Notes: generated from the sequence alone by a model not told the origin. A stretch of DNA of 64,000 nt from Paenibacillus sp. CC-CFT747 (GCA_030323305.1 CP106741.1:4711501-4775500), one strand, 5' to 3'. Counted from the first letter of the stretch, positions 1 through 9,539 are shown. Made by a program: numbers and translations.

Positions 1-129
1 ATGCCGGCGGAGTGGAGGAACGGGCGCATCGTTAACGAAAGCTCTCTCAGCTGAACCGGCTCAAGCCCTGAAGCCAGGGTTAGAACGGAAAACCGCCATA
101 CCCAAGCACAGCAGATCGGAGGATATACC

Positions 130-1079
130 GTGGACTATATTGTATTGGATATTGAATTTAACGGAAGGAAGTTTGCGAGTGAGCTTCCCATGGAGGTTAT
201 TGAGATCGGAGCCGTCCGGTTAGGGCCGGATCTGCAGGAGATCGATGAATTCTCCGCTCTTATCAAGCCAGTTTATTTTGCCAAGCTGAACTCCTTCATC
301 AAGAAAAAAACCGGGATTCCGCAGGAGGCGATTGACGAGGCTCCAGGCTTCGTTAAGGTAATCGGAGACTTCCAGGCATGGCTGAACCGCAGCGAAAGCT
401 TCCTGCTTCTGACGTGGGGAGGGAGGACCTGAAGCGGATTGTGTTCGATACCCGCATGCATAAGCTGGATGACGCCTACTGGATGAAGGCGACTTATTAT
501 GATCTACTCAAAGGATACCTGCGCTACAAGAACGTTACGAACGACGTCAGTGTGGAAGGGGCTCTCCAGGATCTCGGGATTCCGCTGGAGGGAACCGCTC
601 ACCGCGCCTTGGACGACGCCAAAATGACCGCCCACGTCTTCCGGGCTGTCTTCAGCAGCCTCGACTTCTCCTTGAGCCGTCATTACAAGGATGTGTATTC
701 GAACGCGAAGGAAAGAAGATATGTCAAGAACGCCCTAAGGGATATGAAGGCGAAGAAGCTGGTTCCTTCCTGGGAACTTTTTATGGAAAAATATGTCAAA
801 GACAAACTTTCGCTAGAGGATCCCCGCAAGGCGGCGGAGCTTCAGGAATACTTTGCCGTGCTGACGGAAAAGGTCGAACAAAAGGTGCCGGATCCGGCCA
901 AGGAGGCACTAGCCGTCGCCGCACCGGGGGCCGAGCCGGAGGAAGGCGATACGGTTTCGACTGCTCCCTTAGAGGGGGAACGGCCGGAGGGCTCCAATCC
1001 GAGGATCGAAGCCGAGGCGGACATCGGGAAGCCGATGCCTTCGCCGCAAACCACGGAGCGGGGCGAGCGGGAAGAATAG
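130..1079 (+). CDS. kapD: KapD-like DEDDh 3'-5' exonuclease (one frameshift)
   Basis: A 3'-5' exonuclease-fold protein of the DnaQ/KapD type; in Bacillus KapD inhibits the KinA sporulation pathway. The start is GTG 130 behind CGGAGGA. The DxE motif lies at residues 7-9 (VLDIEF) and the HRALDDA motif near residue 160 supplies the later His and Asp. Reading breaks in the run G416-419: one extra G restores TWGREDLKR and one frame of 316 codons. KapD is usually about 200 residues; this protein has an extra Pro/Glu-rich, acidic, probably disordered tail of roughly 90 residues. It stands alone and is closed by a strong hairpin. Family assignment is good; a role in sporulation is inference. Confidence 0.85.
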
Positions 1080-1143
1080 GGTAGAGAAAATCAAATATGG
1101 CGGCCCGCGTCCTTGGAACCAAGGAGCAAGGGCCTGAACAAGC

Positions 1144-1175
1144 AAAACCGCCCGGGAGCATTCCCGGGCGGTTTT
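1144..1175. terminator. Bidirectional intrinsic terminator
   Basis: A perfect 14-bp stem (AAAACCGCCCGGGA and its complement) with a 4-nt loop, flanked by A and T tracts. It separates the convergent kapD-like and HxlR genes. Confidence 0.9.
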
Positions 1176-1271
1176 GCCTTTGGTTCGACGTCTGCCGATG
1201 GAAGCAGGCTTTTGGGGGAGCGGTTCAAACGGCAACAGGATAGAGCGGACCAGCGGCTTTCCGGAAAAACG

Positions 1272-1610
1272 TCACGTGGTGACCCGCTCGCAGCCGTTAA
1301 TCTCCATATGCTGCTCTCCCCAGGCGCACATGGCGTCCAGGATCGGCTTGAGGGACCAGCCGTAGTCCGTAAGCGAGTAGATTACCTTCGGAGGGACCTG
1401 CTCGTAAATTCTACGGCTCAACACGCCGTCCTCCTCAAGCTCCCGGAGCTGCTGGGTCAGCATTTTCTGCGTAATCCCCGGCATCAGGCGCTTCAGCTCG
1501 CTGGTTCGTTTCTCTCCCTTGATCAGATGGCACATGATGACGACCTTCCATTTTCCACCGATCACATCAAGGGTAGCTTCAACGGGTATGTTGTAGGCCA
1601 CAGCGGGCAC
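1272..1610 (-). CDS. HxlR-family transcriptional regulator
   Basis: A 112-residue winged-helix repressor of the HxlR family. Family hallmarks are visible: DVIGGKWKVVIMCHL at residues 15-29, a recognition region with ITQKMLTQQLRELEEDG, and a C-terminal helix. The early Cys in CHL is at the position where some family members sense electrophiles or oxidants. It is divergent from the MFS exporter gene, and the shared 240-bp gap holds two palindromes that are plausible operators. It probably represses the exporter and itself; the inducer is unknown. Confidence 0.9.
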   Translation of the reverse strand: MPAVAYNIPVEATLDVIGGKWKVVIMCHLIKGEKRTSELKRLMPGITQKMLTQQLRELEEDGVLSRRIYEQVPPKVIYSLTDYGWSLKPILDAMCAWGEQHMEINGCERVTT

Positions 1611-1687
1611 CTCCTGCTTAAGATATTCATGGATGTATAGGGCGTGAGCGATAGGGGACGCCTTCCCATTGGAACGACATCCTCTCT

Positions 1688-1785
1688 TAAAGGCACTAAG
1701 GTACTTAAAGGTGCCTATATCACTTTGAAGTCCCTATATCACTTCAAAGTACGTACTTATCATGAGGGATCCATGCCTATATAAT
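1688..1785 (+). promoter_or_regulatory. HxlR operators and promoter of the MFS gene
   Basis: Two inverted repeats lie between the divergent genes: AGGCAC 1691-1696 with GTGCCT 1711-1716, and ACTTTGAAG 1722-1730 with CTTCAAAGT 1742-1750. The 11-mer CTATATCACTT recurs at 1715 and 1734, a 19-nt period. A promoter with -35 TTATCA (1757-1762), 17-nt spacer and -10 TATAAT (1780-1785) follows. Operator function is inferred from position and symmetry. Confidence 0.6.
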
Positions 1786-1847
1786 AGCATCTACAAGCCA
1801 AAAGTAAAGGATCCTTATGCTTGAATATAACCAACAGGAGGTTCATG

Positions 1848-3073
1848 ATGAGTAAAGTTTATATAGACACAACGACCCCGGTCGGGGATACCCAATCCCG
1901 GACCGGTACGCTGGCTTTGATTGCCCTGGCGGTCAGCGCGTTCGGCATCGGCACGACGGAGTTCGTTCCAGTCGGGCTGCTGGCCGCCATCGCCCAAGAC
2001 TTGAACATGGGAATCGTCTGGGCCGGGCTGCTTATTTCCGGGTATGCCGCCGGAGTGGCGGTGGGAGCTCCCATCCTGACCGCTCTTGCCGGAAGGCTGA
2101 ACCGGAAGACTCTTTTATTGTGGCTGATGGTGGTCTTTATTATCGGGAACAGCTCCGCCGCTCTCTCGAGTTCCTTCCCTTTGCTGCTAATCTCCCGTTT
2201 TATTACGGCGTTTTCGCACGGAGTCTTTTTCTCGATCGGCTCTACGATAGCGGTCCAGCTTGTCCCGGAGCATCGGAAAGCAAGCGCCATCGCGCTTATG
2301 TTCACGGGGCTGACCATTGCAACGGTAACCGGTGTGCCGCTCGGCACGTTTATCGGACAAACCTTTGGCTGGCGCGCCACCTTCTGGGGAGTAGCGCTTC
2401 TCGGGGTCGTCTCTATGGCGGCTATCGCCTGGCTGGTTCCGGGTAACCTGCGAAAGCCGGAGCCTTCCCGGCTGTCGTCGATGCTCCCGCTTCTGACGCA
2501 TCCGAAGCTGCTTCGTGCTTTGCTGATCACGGCCTTAGGGTATGGAGGAACCTTTGTTGCCTTCACGTATCTGACTCCGATCCTGCAAGAAACCATGGGT
2601 CTCGGAGAAGGGACGGTCAGCCTGGTCCTGCTCGCTTATGGCGTGGCTGTCGCTATCGGCAATTCCATTGGAGGACGTTGGGCGAATCGTCATCCGGCGG
2701 GAGCGCTGTTTAAGATGTTCCTCCTCCAGGCAGCCGTTCTGGTTCTACTCAGCATCCTGCTGCCTCATCCTGCTTTAGGACTCGTCGGAGTCTTCCTCAT
2801 GGGACTGCTGGCGTTCATGAACGTGCCGGGGCTTCAGCTGTATATGGTCCAATTGGCGGAGAAATATGCCCCCTCGGCCGTGGATGTAGCTTCCGCTCTG
2901 AACATAGCCGCCTTTAACATCGGCATTGCAGCCGGTTCGTTGATCGGAGGCTGGGTGGTCGATTCCATCGGACTCGTTCACACTCCTTGGGTCGGGGCTT
3001 TGATGGTAGGGGAGCCATCGCCTTGACGGGCTATTCGCTTAGGCAGGAAAGGAAAGAGACCGGGCGTGGGTAA
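1848..3073 (+). CDS. MFS drug-efflux transporter, DHA1/NepI-like (3'-end frameshift)
   Basis: A 12-TM proton-coupled exporter of the DHA1 group (AraJ/NepI/YdhP-like), expected to expel small toxic compounds. Family signatures include FGIGTTEFVPVGLLAAIA in TM1 and SRFITAFSHGVFFSIG near TM4. The start ATG 1848 lies 6 nt after AGGAGG; ATG 1845 is the alternative. The raw frame stops at 3026. Adding one G to the run 3009-3012 reads GGAIALTGYSLRLGRKE and extends to TAA 3071-3073, giving 408 codons. It is divergent from the HxlR regulator and probably controlled by it. Confidence 0.87.
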
Positions 3074-3086
3074 GCAGGGTAGAATA

Positions 3087-3126
3087 GAAGAAAGAGCCCG
3101 GAAATGAATTTCCGGGCTCTTTCTTC
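3087..3126. terminator. Bidirectional terminator
   Basis: A perfect 18-bp stem starting GAAGAAAGAGCCCGGAAA with a TGAA loop, A-rich on the left and T-rich on the right. It serves the MFS gene (+) and the helical-protein gene (-). Confidence 0.9.
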
Positions 3127-3149
3127 GTTAGCTGGTCATCGCATCTCGG

Positions 3150-3880
3150 TTAATCAAACCGCTTGATTCGCGCGGCCTGAAGCACCAGTTCCTGCATCCG
3201 GCGTACGTGATCGTCCGCGCGGCTTCGCGTACGCTGAATCCGCGTGCCCAAGTCCAGCTGAATAAACTGGACTTTCTTCTTGTACGTCTCGATCAGGAGG
3301 CGGTCGATCGCCCCTTGTGCCTCCATGGCGGAAAGCTTCTCCAGCAGCTCACGCGTTTTCTCTTTGCCGTCGGCTTCCATGCGCCGTCCGGTTTCGGCGG
3401 CGGCGGAGGCTCCGTTAAGGCCTTGCTGGGCGATATTCTGATACGTATCCAGCAGGTCGTTGTACTGCTTCTTGAGAACAGTATTCTGCTTGATCGCCGG
3501 GGCGAGAAGAATGAGGCCCATCTTGTTCATGTCGTCGAACGGACTCTCCGGAATTTCCTCCAAGGTTCGGAACAAATCTTCCGTCTCCAGCACATAGTCG
3601 TCAAGATTCTTCTTGATGGCTTCCACGGGCTGGTCGACCGGCTTCATGTTCTCGACGGCGGCCAGGACGGTCAGCAAATATTGAAAATGAATTTTATGAT
3701 ACTCCAGAATTTTGCCCCCACCTTGGGCAGCAGCTTCTGCAGGAGCTTGAACAGCAGCTTATACCGCTTCTCCAGCACCTTGTAATCGATAGAGGCTTTA
3801 TCGCTGTTCTTCAGCGCCTCCTCGCTTAATACCCGTGTCGAATGACGGTCTCCCAACGTAATCTCCAGATCCGTATCCAT
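3150..3880 (-). CDS. Uncharacterised helical/coiled-coil protein, last gene of the GH25 cassette (one frameshift)
   Basis: I do not recognise the family. The corrected product is 243 residues, charged, almost entirely predicted helix, and has neither signal peptide nor membrane segment. Long heptad-like stretches run through the middle and C-terminal half (for example LKKQYNDLLDTYQNIAQQ and KEKTRELLEKLSAMEAQG). The frame breaks in the C run 3715-3719 (coding GGGGG); one more G joins KLLPKVGGKILEYHKIHF to the downstream part. The start ATG 3880 has a good AAGGAG. It follows the Ig-repeat gene by only 23 bp, so the two are probably cotranscribed and may interact. Confidence 0.75.
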
Positions 3881-3903
3881 GCCGTTCTCCTTCCTTCAGC
3901 CGG

Positions 3904-6527
3904 TTAAGCGAAGGTTCCGACAGGCTGGGAAGCCGGCTGGGACTCTTCTTTGGTTTCCGGCGCTTTTGGCGGCGGATTGAGGATGCCGTATAGCTGGGCT
4001 GCCGTTTCGTCGCGGTTTTCAAGAATCTTCAGGGCATAGCGTTTCATCTTCATTTCCGCTTCCAGCAGCTCGTTGCGAAGTTCTTTTTCCCGTACCGTTT
4101 CGGTCTGGAGGTCGCGGGAGTAATTGTCCAGTGCCTCGCCTTGGCCGAGCAGGGCTTCGACGATAATTCCTTCGGTCCGAAGCACGTGGCGGTTAGCCGC
4201 CAAAATAATACCCGGCACCTCGATATGCGTCCCCGAAGCGGCGTCCGTGTAGGAGGAAGTATAGTCCTTTTTCACCCGGAGGTAGTGGGAAAGGGGGATG
4301 ATGTTGCCGTCGTTGTCCAGGAACGGCTCCTCCTCGACAAACCGGTGATGGCGGTCTTGGTAATCAAAAATATTCGTCAGCTGGTGAATGATGGCATTGC
4401 GCACCTCGGTCCGCTTATCCGGTACGATCGTTTCGGCAATGAGGGAGTCGAGCTGTGGAAGGGTCACCTCTTGATAGGTGCGCTTCTCCACATTGTTGAC
4501 CATGTCGATTTTGTAGAAGCCGATGCGTACGTCTACAAGATGAAGCAGCGTAATGAATTCTTGGTTCATTTGGCGGAACACGAAGTTAAGGGTGCGGCTC
4601 ACGTTGATGTTCTCGATATCCCGGACGATGGACACTTCATCGGATGAAGTGGTTTTGACCTCATAGGACGTGTTGACCTGGACATCACGCCGGGCGGAAG
4701 CTTTGGCGACATGCTTCTGGGTGCTGCCGGCAATGTTCTTCGCGAACTGCTCGCGGGCCGCATTGGTGCCGCCGCTTGCGCTAGCGGAGATCGACGCGCT
4801 GCCCCAGCCCCAGCTCGCTCCTGCCTCGGCACTTACTTTATAGTCGAAGCTTTCCTGGTATTTCTTCTGGTCGGTCTGCTCGCGTCCCATCGATTGCTCG
4901 AACTCATCCGCAATTTCATCGGTGACGGAGTCCAGGATGGTGGAGGCGCTTTTGGCCGTCGTTTCATTCTGCGTATACGTTTTGACGCTGATCTTCGTTT
5001 TCTCGCCGGGCAGGAGGGAGAACGTCTTGAGGGTGCGTCCGGCCCCATAGTTTCCAAGATAGGAGGAGAGACGATACGATTCGACGAGAATGATACGCTT
5101 CAGCCGCGAATTGACCTCCGGCAGGATGGTGACCTGGACGGCCACGGTTGTCTCGGAATAATTTTTGGCCGGATCGGTGCAGCGTGCGGTAAGGATATGG
5201 ATGCCCGGCTCCGTAACCTTGAACGTCGCTTTCCACTGCGACCAGTCGCCGGGGGCTTTCTCCGCTGCACGGACATAAACGGGATTCTGATTAAGGGAAA
5301 CTTCCACGAGGGAGATCCCGCCGGCATCCTGCGCGGTTCCGGTCACTTCGATGATGGCGCCTTGGGAGAAGGTGCCCGCGATTTGCTGGTTGGCTGTCGG
5401 AGAGACAATGGTTACCTTGGGCGGAGTGGTATCCACGCTGACCGTCAGGCTTGCCGTAGCTTGATTGCCGCTCACATCGGTACATGTCGCGACGATGGAA
5501 TGGTTTCCGGGTGCGAGCGTAAGCCCCTTCTTCCAGTTGGCCCAGCCGTTCAGGCTCTCGGCTTGAACCAGGGGTCCGCCGTCAACGGAAAGCTCTACGC
5601 GGGAGACGCCTTTGTTGTCCGAGGCCGTCCCTTCCACCACAATCGAACCGCTGGAATAAATCTGACCCGGGGATGGGGTCGTGATTTTGACGACCGGAAG
5701 CGTCACATCCGGTGCCGGCGCGATCGTGACGGTAACGGTAATTTTGCGCAGACTGGTCATTCCCGTCGAATGGTAGGCTTTGGCCGTGATGTCGAGCGTA
5801 CCCGGTGTGGTGACGGTTACGCCGGGAAGAACCCAAGAGCTTCCGGACAGGGTGGCGGTCTGGGCCGTGCGCGTGCCGATGGTCACCAGCACCTTGGTGA
5901 TGCTTCCTCCTCCGTAATCGACAGTCGCGCTTCCCCGGACATCGAAGACGGCTCCGGTGTAGACGCCGTTAATCGTGGAATTGGCGGCGGGGGAGGTGAT
6001 GTCGCACGTGATTTCGACCGGGTCCGGCTCGGGATCGGGGTCATTATCATCGTCGATCGGAAGCATCCCGACGATCCCGCCGTCATCCGCCTTGAGCAGC
6101 GAGGACCGTCCGCTTGCTGCGTAAGGAGCGGAAGCAAGCACGGGAGCATCAACCCCTCGGCATCGATGTAATTGTAGGTAAGCGCCCCAGTCATGGAACG
6201 GTAAAGGTTCAGCTTCTTGCCCTGTTCGGCCATCTGCGCCACTTCTTCGGGCGTCAGGCTGGCCAGCTTAGGGCTGAGCCGGTCGGCGCCGGAGGCGGCC
6301 AGTACGTTGTAGGGCTCAGTGGACGAGGCAAGGGCACGGCTCTCCGGGCTTGCGGCAAGGCCGTTAATGGTAACCTCCGGCTTGCTCGGGATAAAATAAC
6401 TGTCCGGCAGCTGAAGATCGATAAAGTTGCGTCCGCTGTATGTAGTGGGCTCCGGCACGTTGTAGCTGAGGACGGATGCTTCTCCTCCGGGTTGAAGCTT
6501 GATCATAGGTTCCAGGTGATTCGCCAT
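3904..6527 (-). CDS. Large Ig-like-repeat protein of unknown function (one frameshift)
   Basis: A corrected 874-residue protein. Residues 1-130 are a unique region; an Asp/Pro linker follows (DDDNDPDPEPDP). Then come three Ig-like domains (about residues 180-460), two of them with the SDNKGVSRVELSVDGG / AQDAGGISLVEVSL type of repeat. A region beginning RLKRIILVESYRLSSYLGNY contains a Gly/Ala/Ser-rich alternating segment (AGASWGWGSASISASASGG) and the conserved-looking ENINVSRTLNFVFRQMNQEF. A charged helical C-terminus ends in a Pro-rich tail. There is no signal peptide, SLH, LPXTG or TM segment. Start ATG 6527 has AAAGGAG. The frame break is at G6142-6144; one more base joins DAEGLMLPVLASAPYAASG. 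It sits between a GH25 muramidase and a helical protein. Function not assigned. Confidence 0.78.
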
Positions 6528-6618
6528 CGTTAATCTTCTCCTTTAATTGTCTAATATGGGGAGGGCGCTCCAAGTTTCTGTAATGGGCAGCCCGTATGAT
6601 GGTGTTTCGTTTGTAGTG

Positions 6619-7389
6619 TTAAGCTACAGGCTGGCCCGAGGCCAGCCGAAGTTCGTCGGCAAGCCGGTGGATTTCATCTCTAGCCTCCGGGTAATCCTGA
6701 ATCATGTTCCAGGAGGCTTGCAGGAGTTGGATGATCTTGTTCGCGTCTTCCTCTTTTAATTTGTAGCCTGTCAAGTCGGCCACCGTCCCTTCATAGAAAT
6801 TGAGATCGACCGGTCCCGAGATACCGGGTACCGTTCCTTTGTCACTGTGCTGCCAGAAGCTCCACCGTGTCCAGCCTCCGCAGTCGGGGGGACACGACTC
6901 GTTGTAATAGGCGAACCACAGGGGAAAGTCGGAGAGCGTGTCATCCAGTGCCGTTCTGGCAAAATGCAGGTACGTATACAGCAAGGGAGTTTTGCCTAAA
7001 GCGTCTTGCACCCGCTCCAGCCAGGTCCGGCACAGGAGCGACAGCTGCGCGGGCTTGAGCCCTCCGTCGTTGGTCTCCACGTCGAGTACGGGAGGCAGGG
7101 TGAAGCGTTCCGATCCCGCCTCTTCCAAGGTGCGGACAAAATGCTCCGCCTCCCGTGCGGCCTCCTCCGGACTTTTGGCCCGCATAAAATGATAAGCTCC
7201 GATGGCGATCCCCGTCTCTGCGGCTTCGGCTGCGTTGCGGACAAAGCGAGGATCCTTGAAGGTGGAGCCTTCCGTTGCCTTCATAAAGGCGAAGGAGATT
7301 CCGGAAGACTGAACCTTCGGCCAGTCAATCCGGCCTTGGTGATGCGAAACGTCGATGCCCCGTGCCATTTCTTCTGTTCGGTTCTGCAT
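6619..7389 (-). CDS. GH25 muramidase (lysozyme), no signal peptide
   Basis: A 256-residue 1,4-beta-N-acetylmuramidase of glycoside hydrolase family 25. The family start GIDVSHHQGRIDW, the FMKATEG strand and the catalytic LPPVLDVET segment (Asp and Glu) are all present, as is the C-terminal GPVDLNFYEGT strand. After the barrel comes a helical tail of about 45 residues (EEDANKIIQLLQAS, then IHRLADELRLASGQ). No signal peptide is present, so export would need holin-like release, cell lysis or an atypical route. ATG 7389 follows AAGGAG. It is the first gene of the minus-strand cassette; the Ig-repeat gene starts 91 bp downstream. Confidence 0.92.
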   Translation of the reverse strand: MQNRTEEMARGIDVSHHQGRIDWPKVQSSGISFAFMKATEGSTFKDPRFVRNAAEAAETGIAIGAYHFMRAKSPEEAAREAEHFVRTLEEAGSERFTLPPVLDVETNDGGLKPAQLSLLCRTWLERVQDALGKTPLLYTYLHFARTALDDTLSDFPLWFAYYNESCPPDCGGWTRWSFWQHSDKGTVPGISGPVDLNFYEGTVADLTGYKLKEEDANKIIQLLQASWNMIQDYPEARDEIHRLADELRLASGQPVA

Positions 7390-7479
7390 AAAGCTTTACT
7401 CCTTTCTTGTTAGGTTGTTGGGGAGCGGCGCCGGCTGCCCTTCTCGCCGTCCCGCTTACATTTGTTATTCTAGTGCGTT

Positions 7480-7494
7480 TGCCATATTATGGCA
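7480..7494. promoter_or_regulatory. 15-nt perfect palindrome upstream of the GH25 cassette
   Basis: TGCCATATTATGGCA is a perfect inverted repeat about 90 bp upstream of the GH25 start, in a gene-free region. It could be a regulator-binding site; no adjacent regulator identifies it. The rest of 7390-7768 holds only the terminator at 7633-7688. Confidence 0.35.
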
Positions 7495-7632
7495 TAGTAC
7501 TAACTTTTTCTAGTACCGGTAGGTCACCCGGCCTTGAAGCGGCATCGAAACAAGGCGGACCAGATCCGGTCTGCCATCCGGAATTGGCGGGAGGATACGA
7601 TAAAGATCTGACCAAGCCAGCTCAGCCGAACG

Positions 7633-7688
7633 CAAACAAAAAGACGACCTGTTTCTCCTTAAGGAGAGAAGGGTCGTCTTTTTGTTTG
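7633..7688. terminator. Terminator downstream of xylA
   Basis: A 17-bp perfect stem (CAAACAAAAAGACGACC and complement) with the smaller palindrome TCTCCTTAAGGAGA in the loop. The A-rich 5' arm and T-rich 3' arm allow function in either direction; its likely client is xylA on the minus strand. Confidence 0.85.
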
Positions 7689-7768
7689 TACAGCCAGTAT
7701 AAAATAGCCCCGCCGGAATCCCAGGGGAGACCGGAAGGGCGCAAACTTACTTTCGTGGAGGGAAGCTA

Positions 7769-9085
7769 TTAGACATTAAGAATGTATTGGTTTACCACAC
7801 TCTTAATCAATTCCAGACGGCCCGATGCATTCTCAATCGGGTTGTTCTGAAGGGCATAAGCCTCCAAGGACTTAAAGTCGGCTTTACCGATTACGATATC
7901 GGCTCCGATTCCCGTCTTGAAGGAGGCATAGCGGTCTTCCACCACTTTATCCAGAACCCGGTCCTCGATCAGCTTGGCGGCTACCTGCAGGCCGCGGGCG
8001 AAGGCGTCGATTCCGGCGATATGAGCATAAACCACATCAATGGCTTCGAATGAACCGCGGCGTACCTTGGCATCGAAGTTGACGCCGCCGCGTCCGATTC
8101 CGCCCTCGTTGTTCAAGATTTCGTACATGGCAAGCGTAGTTCCGTACAGGTCGGTCGGGAACTCATCCGTATCCCAGCCGAGGAGCATATCCCCCTGGTT
8201 CGCATCGATGGAACCGAGCGCTCCGTTGATCCGGGCCACCCGCAGCTCGTGCTCGAACGTATGACCGGCCAGGGTGGCATGGTTCGCTTCCAGGTTCAGC
8301 TTGAAATCCTTCATCAGGTCGTATTTCTGCAGGAAAGAAAGAGAAGTGGCCGCATCGAAATCGTACTGGTGCTTCGTCGGCTCCTTCGGCTTAGGCTCGA
8401 TCAGGAACTGGGCGTCGAAGCCGATTTCCTTCGCGTAATCCACCGCCATGTGAAGGAAGCGGGCGAGATTGTCGAGCTCCAGCCCGAGATCGGTGTTCAG
8501 CAGCGTTTCATAGCCTTCGCGTCCGCCCCAGAAGACGTAGTTCTCGGCGCCGAGTTCTTTGCCGTGCTCCAGCGCTTTCTTGACTTGAGCGGCGGCGTAA
8601 GCGTAAACGTCCGCGTTGTTCGTCGTCGCCGCCCCGTGAACGAAGCGGGCGTTCGAGAACATGTTGGCCGTGTTCCACAGCAGCTTCTTGCCGTGCGCCT
8701 TCATGTTGTCCTTCAAGAGGGCCACGATCTCGTCGAGATTCTTGTTGGTTTCCTGAAGCGTATCGCCTTCCGGCGCGATGTCGCGGTCATGGAAGCAGTA
8801 ATAATCGACGCCGAGGATGTTCAGCAGTTCGAAGCAGGCCTCCACGCGGGCTTTGGCCAAATCCATGCCCGAAAAGCGGTCCCAGCCGCGGATGGCCGTA
8901 CCGCCGCCGAACGGGTCGGAGCCGTTAGCGGTGAAGGAGTGCCAGTAAGCGACGCTGAAGCGGAGATGCTCGCGCATCGTCCGGCCCATAATGACTTCAT
9001 CCGGATTGTAGAATTTAAAGGCGAGCGGGTTGGTGGATTGTCTTCCTTCGAATTTGATGGGGTTCACATTGCCGAAATAACTCAT
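7769..9085 (-). CDS. xylA: Xylose isomerase
   Basis: Converts D-xylose to D-xylulose in the cytoplasm, first step of the isomerase pathway. The 438-residue length fits the long (class II) enzymes. Visible signatures: FHDRDIAPEG (catalytic His and Asp), VFWGGREGYETLLNTD, and the metal-site regions EPKPKEPTKHQYD and NLEANHATLAGHTFEHE. The start ATG 9085 lies after GGAGGG; an in-frame extension to 9205 runs across the promoter and is discarded. It is monocistronic here: no xylulokinase or XylR is adjacent. A promoter and a cre-like site upstream suggest catabolite control. Confidence 0.97.
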   Translation of the reverse strand: MSYFGNVNPIKFEGRQSTNPLAFKFYNPDEVIMGRTMREHLRFSVAYWHSFTANGSDPFGGGTAIRGWDRFSGMDLAKARVEACFELLNILGVDYYCFHDRDIAPEGDTLQETNKNLDEIVALLKDNMKAHGKKLLWNTANMFSNARFVHGAATTNNADVYAYAAAQVKKALEHGKELGAENYVFWGGREGYETLLNTDLGLELDNLARFLHMAVDYAKEIGFDAQFLIEPKPKEPTKHQYDFDAATSLSFLQKYDLMKDFKLNLEANHATLAGHTFEHELRVARINGALGSIDANQGDMLLGWDTDEFPTDLYGTTLAMYEILNNEGGIGRGGVNFDAKVRRGSFEAIDVVYAHIAGIDAFARGLQVAAKLIEDRVLDKVVEDRYASFKTGIGADIVIGKADFKSLEAYALQNNPIENASGRLELIKSVVNQYILNV

Positions 9086-9145
9086 GGTACATTCCCTCCG
9101 GTCATAAAGGATATTGGCTCGATAGGATGTCGGTCGAATCGGGAT

Positions 9146-9193
9146 GCATAACGCTTTCATTCTCATCATAGCATCGCTTTCGCACTTTGTAAA
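9146..9193 (-). promoter_or_regulatory. xylA promoter with cre-like site
   Basis: On the minus strand: -35 TTTACA (9193-9188), 17-nt spacer, -10 TATGAT (9170-9165). Just downstream, TGAAAGCGTTATGC (9159-9146) matches the CcpA cre consensus at all but about one position, so it sits at the transcription start, a typical repression position. No XylR operator was recognised. Confidence 0.7.
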
Positions 9194-9297
9194 TTCGTTA
9201 AACAAAGTTTTTCGGTGATTCCCTGTTGCCAGGTTTCTGTTTCAAAGCCCGTCCTTTGACGGTATAAAGGAGTAGACCCAAGAAAGAGGTGAATGTC

Positions 9298-9522
9298 ATG
9301 GATCCGTTCGAGAAAAGCAGGGATACGTTAGACCAGGCCGGCAAGCGGGATAACCCCGAACAGTTTCCAACCGAAAAGGAAAGCCTCCTGGATCAATTCA
9401 AAAGCGAGCAGAACGTCGATTCCATTCCATTGGAAGATTTAAATATGGAGCAGCAAGAGGAGAAGCAGAACACCAAGACTAAGAATAATTCCTCGAGCGA
9501 GCAGAAGTATAAGAAAGGCTAG
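9298..9522 (+). CDS. Small acidic hydrophilic protein, unknown
   Basis: A 74-residue highly charged, Gln/Asn/Lys-rich, low-complexity protein with no hydrophobic segment and no recognised domain. ATG 9298 is 8 nt after AAAGAGG; the GTG at 9289 overlaps that ribosome-binding site and is rejected. It is followed directly by a terminator, so it is a self-contained unit. It resembles small disordered proteins common in spore formers, but nothing in it assigns a role. Confidence 0.65.
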   Translation: MDPFEKSRDTLDQAGKRDNPEQFPTEKESLLDQFKSEQNVDSIPLEDLNMEQQEEKQNTKTKNNSSSEQKYKKG

Positions 9523-9539
9523 TGCCTCAGTGAGGGAGG

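Noticed and set aside
1..129. Short open stretch at the window start (ATG at base 1, stop at 52-54)
   Set aside because: Too short to recognise and without visible upstream context; could be an accident or the end of a gene outside the window.
4711..6171. Long open frame (about 486 codons) on the plus strand opposite the Ig-repeat gene
   Set aside because: It is an antisense shadow of a GC-rich gene: Gly/Arg/Asp-biased, no ribosome-binding site, no domain, while the opposite strand gives Ig domains.
8249..9151. 300-codon plus-strand frame opposite xylA
   Set aside because: Antisense of a well-conserved enzyme; composition typical of a shadow frame.
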